From: Trebonia sp963777905
GTDB taxonomy: Bacteria > Actinomycetota > Actinomycetes > Streptosporangiales > Streptosporangiaceae
Length of the DNA stretch: 64,000 nucleotides
Direction: 5' to 3'
NCBI GenBank assembly: GCA_963777905.1
Contig: CAVZSM010000002.1
Location: forward strand, 124,001-188,000
Below are positions 22,949 through 30,784 of this stretch, piece by piece. Below the pieces are notes generated by a model that did not search any database, was not told where the DNA came from, and saw only the letters and a program-made list of their open reading frames with translations. The position numbers and the translations under genes were made by a program. Positions within the stretch are counted from its first letter, which is position 1. Every line of letters starts with the position of its first letter.

Positions 22949-24727
22949 CTAGGGATTCGGCGGGAGGCGGAGGATCTGGTAGCCCGCGTCGTGCAGGGTC
23001 GTGGGGAGGGTCCGGACGGCGTTGCGGTCCTTGTCCTTGTCGGCCTCGCTGAGGGCGGCCCAGGGCAGGAGGTCGGGGTGGATCTTGCGCTCGTCGTCCC
23101 GGGGCTGTCCGTACCTCCAGCCCTGGCTGAGTTTGTCGCGCATCCACCGCTCATGCTCTTGCTCGGCGAGGTGCTCGACCTCCTCGCCGGTGAAGCGGAA
23201 CTCCGGTGCGCCGACGGCCTCAGGGACGATAATCGCGCCGATCGCTTCCACCTTGTCGCCAATGCCGGCGGCCTGGGCGATGCTGGCCTGGCGCAGGTCC
23301 TCGGGGAGGCTTTCCCACGGAACCATCGACGGGTTCGTCGCTGGTGTCCTGCCGTGAGCGGCTTCCATGGCCACATAGGCGCTGTGTATCGACCGGGCGA
23401 GCTGCTCGGTGAAATCGTCGCGGATGTTCGATGGCACGCATGCCTCCTCGATGACTCCGAACACGCTGAGCTTTCCCATGACATCGTCGATCAATCCGCT
23501 GCGAGCGGCGAGGACTCCCGCGAACGGCGACGACTCCCGCATGCAGACCACGACGTGACCGCGCCGGCTGACCAGCGAGTGGGCCATGGCCAGGCCCTCG
23601 CTGAGCGCGTCGTCGTCGGCGTCGAGGCAGACGTACACGGTGTGCTCGCCGACCGCGGAGAACTCCGGCAGCTCCGCGTACGTGATCGAGCAGTTGGCGC
23701 GTATCGCAGGAAAGGCATCGGCGAGCTTCGCGACTTGGCCCTTGCTCGCGTGCCTTATCACGACGTCGGCCGGCGGGCGACCGGGCAGCGCCTGGTGCCG
23801 GTGCGCGACCTCGCGCAGGACCGCCTGGCCGAGATACCCGAAGCCGCTGATCACCACCTGCACCGGACTGTCGCCAGCCGACGTGACCGGATACATGTCG
23901 AACAGCCTGCGGGCCGCGATGTCCTCGACGGTGAAGAAGTCCAGCCGCAGTCGCGGGTCCCCGCCGACCCCGATGCGGCGGGCGCGCAGCGCGACGCCAA
24001 GCTCCGCGTCGCGCACCTCCGCGTAGCCGCGCAGCGGCTGCTTCCTTGACGGGGGAACCTCGTCGCGGGCCCGCAGAGCGATGGCCGCGTTCACGGTGCC
24101 ATGGCCCGTGCAGGCATAAAGCTCGGCGGCCCGGGTTATGCGCGCGGCGCGTAGCGTGACGGGGTCGGACGGGTCGCCGCGGTACCCAAGGAGCTTGGCC
24201 TGGCGGCCCCGGGTCAGCGTCTCGTCGTCGGAGCTGACCAGCACGACCTTGGGACTGAACAGCACCAGCTTCCGCTTCTCAGCGAGCAGGTTGCCGGCCA
24301 GTTTGAGGGCTACGGGGCCGTCGCCAGCCACGATGGCGTGGTAGCGGGACGCGGCGACCTGGAGCCGCCGCCACTGCTCGCCGAGCAGCAGGAAGAGCGT
24401 GCCCACAGCGGCGAGGAACGTACCCACCGGCGCGAGGATGCGGGCGATACCCAGCGGCACCGGGTAAGGGCCTGGGCCCTGCGTCGGGGCGGAGCTGAGG
24501 ACCGGCAGCTGCAGGTCGTAGTAGACGATGTCCCAGAAGCCGCGGCCGAAGCCGCTCGGGGCATGCGGGCCCGTGAGGTACTGCTCCAGGCCGATACCGC
24601 CAAGGACCAGCGCGACGATGGCGACCGCGAGCACCCCGAGGAACCGGGCGAACGGCACGTAGACGATCGCGGTCACCGTGGACCACCACCCGGCGCCGCG
24701 CGCGCCCGAGCCCGCCTGCCTGGCCAT
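22949..24727 (-). CDS. Membrane TrkA-like NAD-binding protein with C-terminal RyR domain
   Basis: 592 residues. Two transmembrane segments lie near the N-terminus (about 27-47, FLGVLAVAIVALVLGGIGL, and about 88-112, before LLLGEQW). About 120-460 holds two Rossmann-like TrkA/RCK-type units, the second with VVISGFGYLGQAVLREV. The last 90 residues match a ryanodine-receptor (RyR) repeat: EHLAEQEHERWMRDK, GWRYG, HPDLLPWAAL. The layout suggests a ligand-gated channel or membrane sensor. The ATG at 24727 has GGAGGAG 7 bases upstream. It lies on the same strand as the Trypco2 cassette, 450 bases before it. Confidence 0.8.
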   Translation of the reverse strand: MARQAGSGARGAGWWSTVTAIVYVPFARFLGVLAVAIVALVLGGIGLEQYLTGPHAPSGFGRGFWDIVYYDLQLPVLSSAPTQGPGPYPVPLGIARILAPVGTFLAAVGTLFLLLGEQWRRLQVAASRYHAIVAGDGPVALKLAGNLLAEKRKLVLFSPKVVLVSSDDETLTRGRQAKLLGYRGDPSDPVTLRAARITRAAELYACTGHGTVNAAIALRARDEVPPSRKQPLRGYAEVRDAELGVALRARRIGVGGDPRLRLDFFTVEDIAARRLFDMYPVTSAGDSPVQVVISGFGYLGQAVLREVAHRHQALPGRPPADVVIRHASKGQVAKLADAFPAIRANCSITYAELPEFSAVGEHTVYVCLDADDDALSEGLAMAHSLVSRRGHVVVCMRESSPFAGVLAARSGLIDDVMGKLSVFGVIEEACVPSNIRDDFTEQLARSIHSAYVAMEAAHGRTPATNPSMVPWESLPEDLRQASIAQAAGIGDKVEAIGAIIVPEAVGAPEFRFTGEEVEHLAEQEHERWMRDKLSQGWRYGQPRDDERKIHPDLLPWAALSEADKDKDRNAVRTLPTTLHDAGYQILRLPPNP

Positions 24728-24801
24728 CCGCTGCTCCTCCGCCCCAGGAAACCCCTGTCCTGCGGGCAACAGTAGCGTCGGCCGGGTTCGCTTTGCCCGG
24801 G

Positions 24802-26205
24802 TTACTCGGACAGCTTGGTGACCTGGCGCATCTTGTTGGTCGCGTCCAGGGCGGCCACCTTGTAGGACTCCGACAGCGTCGGGTAGTTGAACACGGCATC
24901 CACGAGGTAGTCGACCGTCCCGCCGCAGCCCATCACGGCCTGGCCGATGTGGATGATCTCGGTGGCGCCGGTGCCGAACACGTGCACGCCGAGCAGCTTC
25001 CCGTCCTCCGGCGAGACGAGCAGCTTCAGCACGCCGTAGGAGTCCCCGACGATCTGGCCGCGGGCGAGCTCGCGGTAGCGGGAGACGCCGACTTCGAACG
25101 GCACGCAGGCCTCGGTGAGCTGGTCCTCGGTGCGGCCGACGAAGCTGATCTCCGGGATGCTGTAGATGCCGATGGGCTGCGGCACGGTGTTCGGCGCGGT
25201 CTGCTCGCCGCAGGCGTGGTGCGCGGCGAGCCTGCCCTGCTCCATGGACGTCGCGGCGAGGGCCGGGAAGCCGATGACGTCGCCGACCGCGTAGATGTGC
25301 GGCACGCTGGTGCGGAAGAACTCGTCGACGGTGATCCTGCCGCGCGGATCCGCGGCCAGCCCGGCGGCCTCGAGGTTGAGGTGCTCGGTCATGCCCTGGC
25401 GGCCCGCCGAGTACAGCACGGTGTCGGCCGGGATCTTCTTGCCGCTGCTCAGCAGCGCGATCGCGCCCTGGGGGTGGGCCTCGACGGAGGCGACGGTCTC
25501 GCCGAAGCGGAACGTCACGGCCAGGTCCCGCAGGTGGTACTTGAGCGCCTCGACGACCTCCTCGTCGCAGAACTCGAGCATCCTCATCCGCCGCTCGACC
25601 ACGGTGACCTTGGTGCCGAGCGCGGCGAACATGGAGGCGTACTCGATGCCGATCACGCCGGCGCCCGCCACCACCATCGAGCGCGGCACCTGTTCCAGGT
25701 GGATGATGCCGTCGGAGTCGATGATGGTCTTCTCGTCGAAGGCCACGCTGGCCGGACGGGCTGGCTTGGTGCCTGAGGCGATGACGATGTTGTCCGCGCT
25801 GACCTTCCTGGTCCGGCCGCCGCCGTCGTCGACCTCGACCTCGTTCGGCGCGGTGAAGCGGGCGGTGCCGGGGATGATCGCGACGCGGTTGCGGGTCAGC
25901 TGGCTGCGCACCACGTCACTTTCCTTGGTGACCACGCGCGTGGTTCGGGCGGTCAGGTCCGCGATCGTGACCTCGTCCTTGAGCCGGTAGGACTGCCCGT
26001 AGATCTCGCGCTGGTCGACGCCGGTGAGATAGAGGATGGCCTCGCGGAGCGTCTTGGAGGGAATCGTGCCCGTGTTCAGGCAGACTCCGCCAAGCATTTC
26101 GGGCCGTTCCACCACAGCGACTCGCCGGTCGAGCTTCGCGGCGGCGATCGCCGCCCGCTGCCCGCCCGGCCCGGAACCGATCACCAGCAGTTCATAGTCA
26201 TGCAC
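24802..26205 (-). CDS. sthA: Soluble (Si-specific) NAD(P) transhydrogenase
   Basis: 467-residue flavoprotein of the disulfide-reductase fold that moves hydride between NADPH and NAD. It has the FAD loop VIGSGPGGQRAAIAAAK, the NAD loop VVAGAGVIGIEYASMFAALG and the late FAD motif HIYAVGDVIGFP. The site that in lipoamide dehydrogenases is CxxxxC reads CLNTGT here: one Cys is replaced by Thr, as in SthA proteins, so it cannot form the redox disulfide. GTG at 26205 gives the usual N-terminus (VHDYELLVIG). Single gene, divergent from the lipoprotein. Confidence 0.92.
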   Translation of the reverse strand: MHDYELLVIGSGPGGQRAAIAAAKLDRRVAVVERPEMLGGVCLNTGTIPSKTLREAILYLTGVDQREIYGQSYRLKDEVTIADLTARTTRVVTKESDVVRSQLTRNRVAIIPGTARFTAPNEVEVDDGGGRTRKVSADNIVIASGTKPARPASVAFDEKTIIDSDGIIHLEQVPRSMVVAGAGVIGIEYASMFAALGTKVTVVERRMRMLEFCDEEVVEALKYHLRDLAVTFRFGETVASVEAHPQGAIALLSSGKKIPADTVLYSAGRQGMTEHLNLEAAGLAADPRGRITVDEFFRTSVPHIYAVGDVIGFPALAATSMEQGRLAAHHACGEQTAPNTVPQPIGIYSIPEISFVGRTEDQLTEACVPFEVGVSRYRELARGQIVGDSYGVLKLLVSPEDGKLLGVHVFGTGATEIIHIGQAVMGCGGTVDYLVDAVFNYPTLSESYKVAALDATNKMRQVTKLSE

Positions 26206-26307
26206 AGTTCCTAGTGTGACGACTGGTCCAAGGAAACTGAAGGCTCCGAAGGAACCGGCCGCGGGGTACGGCCGTCTAAGGTGTGTCGGCAGAAACGAGG
26301 CACTCAC

Positions 26308-26904
26308 ATGATGCAACTGGCAACACGTATCGCGGCGGTCGCCGCCCTCGCGGCGCTGGCCACCGGCTGCGCGACGGCCAGCACGAGCACCCCGGCCGCG
26401 ACAGGCGGGTCGTCAGGAACCGGCGCCGCGAGCGCGGGCCCGCCCGCGTCCGCGTCCGCGAGCGCCACCCCGGTGCCCACCACGACCACCGGGCCGCCTC
26501 TCGTGGCCGGCCAGCCAGCGTGCGTGGGCTGGCCGGCGAACGCGACCCACAGCAAGAAGCTGCCCGCGTCCTTCGAGCCGGTGGCGGTGATCCGCTGCGT
26601 GACCAACTACCAGATGATCCCCGGCAAGGGCCAGTGGGAGGTCGCCACCCTGGAGCGGGCCGACCAGGGGCTCGCGCCGTTGCTGACCGCGCTGCAGCGG
26701 CCCAACCAGGTCAGGCCCGCCGGTACGTTCTGCTCCGATCTCGTCGAGCTGCCGCCGCAGTTCGTGCTGGTCGACAAGGACGGGCAGGCCATCTGGCCGG
26801 CGCTGCCCGTGACCGGCTGCGGCCTCGTTCAACGGGAGCTGCTCGGCGCGCTCGCCGCGCTGCCCTGGCAGAAGGTGTCGGTGCGGCTGGTCGCCAAGGT
26901 CTAG
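26308..26904 (+). CDS. Predicted lipoprotein of unknown function
   Basis: 198 residues. A lipoprotein signal peptide is clear: MMQLATRIAAVAALAALATGC, with Cys in a LATGC lipobox, followed by an Ala/Ser/Thr/Pro-rich linker of about 45 residues. The mature domain has paired Cys residues (ACVGWP, IRCVTNY, TFCSDL, TGCGL) likely to form two disulfides outside the membrane. No family recognised. The start is the ATG at 26308; an in-frame start further upstream would disrupt the signal peptide. Confidence 0.75.
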   Translation: MMQLATRIAAVAALAALATGCATASTSTPAATGGSSGTGAASAGPPASASASATPVPTTTTGPPLVAGQPACVGWPANATHSKKLPASFEPVAVIRCVTNYQMIPGKGQWEVATLERADQGLAPLLTALQRPNQVRPAGTFCSDLVELPPQFVLVDKDGQAIWPALPVTGCGLVQRELLGALAALPWQKVSVRLVAKV

Positions 26905-26970
26905 CCCCGGCCGAAGGTGGCGTCCGGCTGACGGCGCGGTGACCGCCGCGGGATCCGTACCATACGGTTC

Positions 26971-27654
26971 ATGGCGGTACAGGCGGTTATCTTCGACTGG
27001 GGCGGCACGCTGACCCCATGGCACACAATCGACCACGACACGCTGTGGCTGGAGGTATGCACGCCGCACTTCTCCGCCGACCTGGCGGCGACGCACGCGA
27101 AGGCGATCAGGGCGGCGGAGTTCGAGCTGTGGCGGCAGGCGGAGACCGCGCAGCAGAGCGCGACCCTCGAGCACGTCTTCAGCCGCGCTGGGGTTACCGC
27201 ACACGACGAGCTACTCGCCACCTATTACGGCCTGTGGGAACCGCACACCTACACCGACCCGGACGCCGCGCCGGTCATGCGCGCGCTGCGCGACCGCGGC
27301 ATCAAGATCGGCGTGCTGTCCAACACCATGTGGCCGCGCAGCGCGCACGAGGAGGTGTTCCGCAGGGACGGGGTGCTGAGCCTGATCGACGGGGCGGTGT
27401 ACAGCAGCGAGATCCCGTGGACCAAACCGCATCCCGAGGCGTTCCGCGCCGCGATGGCCGCTGTCGGGGTGTCCGACCCGGCCTCGTGCGTCTTCGTCGG
27501 CGACCGGCCGTACGACGACATCTACGGCGCCAAGCGCGCCGGCATGCGCGGGGTGCTCATCCCGAACAGCGAGGTGCCGCCGCATGACGGCGTGATCCCG
27601 GACGCGGTCATCACCCGCCTCACCGAGCTTCCCGCTCACCTCGACCAGTGGTGA
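26971..27654 (+). CDS. HAD family hydrolase
   Basis: 227 residues. All four HAD motifs are visible: motif I FDWGGTLT (nucleophile Asp; the second, acid/base Asp is replaced by Gly), motif II VLSNT, motif III TKPHPE and motif IV VGDRPYDDI. A helical cap lies between motifs I and II. The missing second Asp suggests altered or weak phosphatase activity, although DWGGT variants are common. It stands 13 bases before the exporter operon and may be co-transcribed with it. Confidence 0.88.
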   Translation: MAVQAVIFDWGGTLTPWHTIDHDTLWLEVCTPHFSADLAATHAKAIRAAEFELWRQAETAQQSATLEHVFSRAGVTAHDELLATYYGLWEPHTYTDPDAAPVMRALRDRGIKIGVLSNTMWPRSAHEEVFRRDGVLSLIDGAVYSSEIPWTKPHPEAFRAAMAAVGVSDPASCVFVGDRPYDDIYGAKRAGMRGVLIPNSEVPPHDGVIPDAVITRLTELPAHLDQW

Positions 27655-27667
27655 CAGGCGGTTGACC

Positions 27668-30600
27668 ATGCGGTCCCGCCGCGGCCCCTGGGCCTCCTAC
27701 CTGGGGCGGAGAATACGGTCATCGGGGTTGCTACTGGCCGGGGTGGCGCTGACCGTCTTCATCACCACTGCCGCCGTGACGGCCGTCGCCGCCTTCGGCG
27801 CGCAGGTGCTGCCGCAGGGCGCGAACCGGCAGCTCGCCAGGTCCCCTGGCATGTCGATGACCGTCATCGGCCTGGTCGGCGCCCGGCAGGCCGCCGCGGA
27901 CACAGCCGTGATCCGCGCGCAGGCGGACGCGGCGCTTGGCGGCGCCCGCTACCACCTCGACAGCGCCCTGTGGTCCGACCCGCTGACCATCACCGCCCCT
28001 GACGGGCTGGCCAGCAGCGGCGCGGAGGCGGCCGCGCCCACCCAGCTCACGGCGCACGCCGCGCTGATCGCCGGCCGGTGGCCCGCTGCCCGAGGCCCCG
28101 GCGGCCCTGGCGAGCCGGTCGAGACGGCGCTGCCGCTGCCGGTCGCCAGCCGGCTGCGGGTTTCGCCCGGGGCGGTGCTCGCCGTCAGGGACAGCAACAC
28201 CGGCGCGCGGACGCGGCTGCGGGTCACCGGCGTCTACCGGCAGGAAGACCCCGCAGCGCCCTACTGGAACCTGGATGCCATCTGGACCTGCGGGGCAAGC
28301 GCCGTGGGCTGTTTCACCGCGGGCGGCCCCATGGTGGTGGCTCCGGGCGCGTTCGGGTCCGGGGCTCCCGGTGCCCCCGGCGGGTTCGGCGTGGACCAGG
28401 CGTCCTGGGTCATGGTGCCGGACAGCGGCGCGATACCGCCAGCCGACTTCGGGGCGGTGGCCAGCCGGATCACCACCACCGAGACCTTCTTGCAGCAGTA
28501 CGCGCCGCTCGGCGGCCTCGTCGTCAACGGCCAGCTCCCTGCCGACCTCACGAGCGCGGCCGGCGAGCTGACCGCGGCCAGGTCGCTGCTCGCCATCGGG
28601 GCCCTGCTGCTGCTCCTGCCCGCCGCGGGCGCGCTGGTCCTCGCGGGCCGACTGCTCGCCGTCCGCCGTGAGGAGGAGCACGCGCTGCTCGCCGCCCGCG
28701 GCGCCACCCGCTGGGCGATGGCGGGCCCGGCGCTCGCGGAATCGCTGCTGACCGCCGGAGTGGCCGCGGTCGCCGGGGTGTTCGCGGGCACCCGCGCCGC
28801 GGACCTGCTGGCCCGCGCGGGGCTGCTGCACGGCGACGGCCTCACGCTCGCCGGGATCCCCGGCGACGCCTGGTGGCTCGCCGCCGTCGTCCTGCTGCTG
28901 ACGGCGGCGACCGTCACGTATCCGGTGCTGCGGGTGCCCGCGCCGGGCGCGACGCGCGTCCGGCGCGGGCGGCAGGCGATGCTGGCCGGCGCGGGCGAAG
29001 CCGGCTTCGATGTGGCCTTGCTCGCGCTGGCGGGACTCGCGGTGTGGCAGTTGCATGACTACACGCCGTCCGCCGGCGCCGGCGTCGACCCGGTGGTGGC
29101 GGTCGCGCCCGCGCTGGCACTGGCCGCGGTCAGCCTGATCCCGATACGGCTGCTGCCGCTGGCGTCGAAGGGCCTCAACTGGGTCGCGGCCGCCAGCAAG
29201 CGCATCGGCACCGCCATGGCGAGCTGGGAGATCAGCAGGCTCCCCGTCCGCCGCGCGGGACCGGTGCTGCTCACCGTGCTCGCGGTCGCCACCAGCACCC
29301 TCGCGCTGGCGAGCTATGCCAGCTGGCGGCAGTCCGCGCGGGACCAGGCGGCGTTCACGACGGGCGCCGACCTGCGGGTCGACACGCCGTCGCCGGTCGG
29401 CCTCGCCGCGGTGCCGTCGATCACCCGCGCGCCAGGCGTCGCCGCCGCCATGCCCGCGGTGAGCGCCGATCTCGGCACCGGCAGCCTGCTCGCGCTCGAC
29501 GCGCGCACGGCGGGGGCGACGGTGCTGCTGCGACAGGACCTGGCGCCGGTGCCCGAGACGACGCTGTGGCGGATGCTCACGCCTGCCGGGGCGGCGGGCG
29601 TGCCGCTGCCCGGACACCCCGCGCGGCTGCGACTGACCGCTCAGGCCGTCCCGCCGTCGGGGGTGCCCGAGCCGCCGCGATCGGCCGCGGCCGGCGCGTA
29701 CCCGGCGTTCGCCGAGGTCGCGGACTCGCTTGGCGACGTGTTCGCGCTGCCCGCCGGGTCGCTGCCGCCCGACGGGCGCGATCACACGCTCACGGTCCCG
29801 CTCGGCGGGAGTTATCCGCTGCGGCTCATCGGCCTGAACCTCGCGGCGCCCGCGTCGGGGGTCGGCTCCACCCGGCCGACGGTCACCGCGGTCGCGGTGT
29901 CCGCCTCGGCGACCGGGCCGTTCACGGCGACAGCGGCCGGCGGAACGCTCGCCGGCTGGCGGCAGTCCGCCTCGCCGAGCACCGGGACCGTAGCCGTCAC
30001 CGCGACGGCGGCCACGCCGGCCGCGCTACCTGGCATCGCGACGGCCGCTTTCCTGCAGGCGAACAACGCCGCCGTCGGCTCGGTCTTCCCCGCTGCGGTG
30101 GGCGGTGCGACCGTCCCGGTGAAGATCGTCGCGGCGGTCAGCGCGTTCCCGACCGTGACCGGCGCGGACGGCGCGCTGATCGTCGACCTGGCTGCCGTGC
30201 AGGATTACCTGGCCGGCAAGGCCCAGCAGCCGCTGGCGGTGACGTCCTGGTGGCTGCGGGCCGCGCCGGGGTCAGCGGCGGCCCCGGCCGTCCCCGCCGA
30301 CGCGGTGGTGACCGACCGCGCGGCGGTGACCGCGGGCCTGTTCGGCGACTCGCTGACCGCGGCGCCGCAGCAGGCGGCGCTCGCGGTCGGCGTCGCGGTC
30401 ACGCTGCTCGCGGTGCTCGGATTCGCCGTCAGCGTCGCCGCCAGCATGCGGGAACGGCGGGCGCGCTCGGCGCTGCTCAAGGCGCTCGGCGTGCCGATGT
30501 CCGCCCAGGTGCGCCAGCTGTGCGCCGAAGAGCTGCTGCTGAGCATTCCGGCCGCCCTCGCCGGGCTGGCCGCGGGCGTCGGCCTCGCGCACCTGCTGAT

Positions 30601-30784
30601 CTCGGCGGTGGTGCTCACGCCTGGCGGCACCACCCCGGTCCCGCCGGTGCTGCCCGAGGTGCCGCTGGGCTGGGCGGCGGTCCTCGCGGCGGGGATCTGT
30701 GTGCTGCCCGCCGTCGTGGCGCTCGCGGCCGGGGCGCGCCGCGACGACACCGCGGCGCAGCTGCGCGGCGCGGAGGCGACATGA
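27668..30784 (+). CDS. FtsX-like ABC transporter permease A
   Basis: 1038 residues, a double-length MacB/FtsX-type permease. A first transmembrane helix lies at about 15-40 (LLLAGVALTVFITTAAVTAV), a cluster at about 305-500 (LLAIGALLLLLPAAGALVLAG and following), and a C-terminal cluster at about 900-1035 with the FtsX signature (GVAVTLLAVLGFAVSVAASMRERRARSALLKALG). Large extracytoplasmic domains lie between. The first ATG is used, GCGG upstream being only a weak site. Its TGA overlaps the ATG of permease B. Confidence 0.88.
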   Translation: MRSRRGPWASYLGRRIRSSGLLLAGVALTVFITTAAVTAVAAFGAQVLPQGANRQLARSPGMSMTVIGLVGARQAAADTAVIRAQADAALGGARYHLDSALWSDPLTITAPDGLASSGAEAAAPTQLTAHAALIAGRWPAARGPGGPGEPVETALPLPVASRLRVSPGAVLAVRDSNTGARTRLRVTGVYRQEDPAAPYWNLDAIWTCGASAVGCFTAGGPMVVAPGAFGSGAPGAPGGFGVDQASWVMVPDSGAIPPADFGAVASRITTTETFLQQYAPLGGLVVNGQLPADLTSAAGELTAARSLLAIGALLLLLPAAGALVLAGRLLAVRREEEHALLAARGATRWAMAGPALAESLLTAGVAAVAGVFAGTRAADLLARAGLLHGDGLTLAGIPGDAWWLAAVVLLLTAATVTYPVLRVPAPGATRVRRGRQAMLAGAGEAGFDVALLALAGLAVWQLHDYTPSAGAGVDPVVAVAPALALAAVSLIPIRLLPLASKGLNWVAAASKRIGTAMASWEISRLPVRRAGPVLLTVLAVATSTLALASYASWRQSARDQAAFTTGADLRVDTPSPVGLAAVPSITRAPGVAAAMPAVSADLGTGSLLALDARTAGATVLLRQDLAPVPETTLWRMLTPAGAAGVPLPGHPARLRLTAQAVPPSGVPEPPRSAAAGAYPAFAEVADSLGDVFALPAGSLPPDGRDHTLTVPLGGSYPLRLIGLNLAAPASGVGSTRPTVTAVAVSASATGPFTATAAGGTLAGWRQSASPSTGTVAVTATAATPAALPGIATAAFLQANNAAVGSVFPAAVGGATVPVKIVAAVSAFPTVTGADGALIVDLAAVQDYLAGKAQQPLAVTSWWLRAAPGSAAAPAVPADAVVTDRAAVTAGLFGDSLTAAPQQAALAVGVAVTLLAVLGFAVSVAASMRERRARSALLKALGVPMSAQVRQLCAEELLLSIPAALAGLAAGVGLAHLLISAVVLTPGGTTPVPPVLPEVPLGWAAVLAAGICVLPAVVALAAGARRDDTAAQLRGAEAT

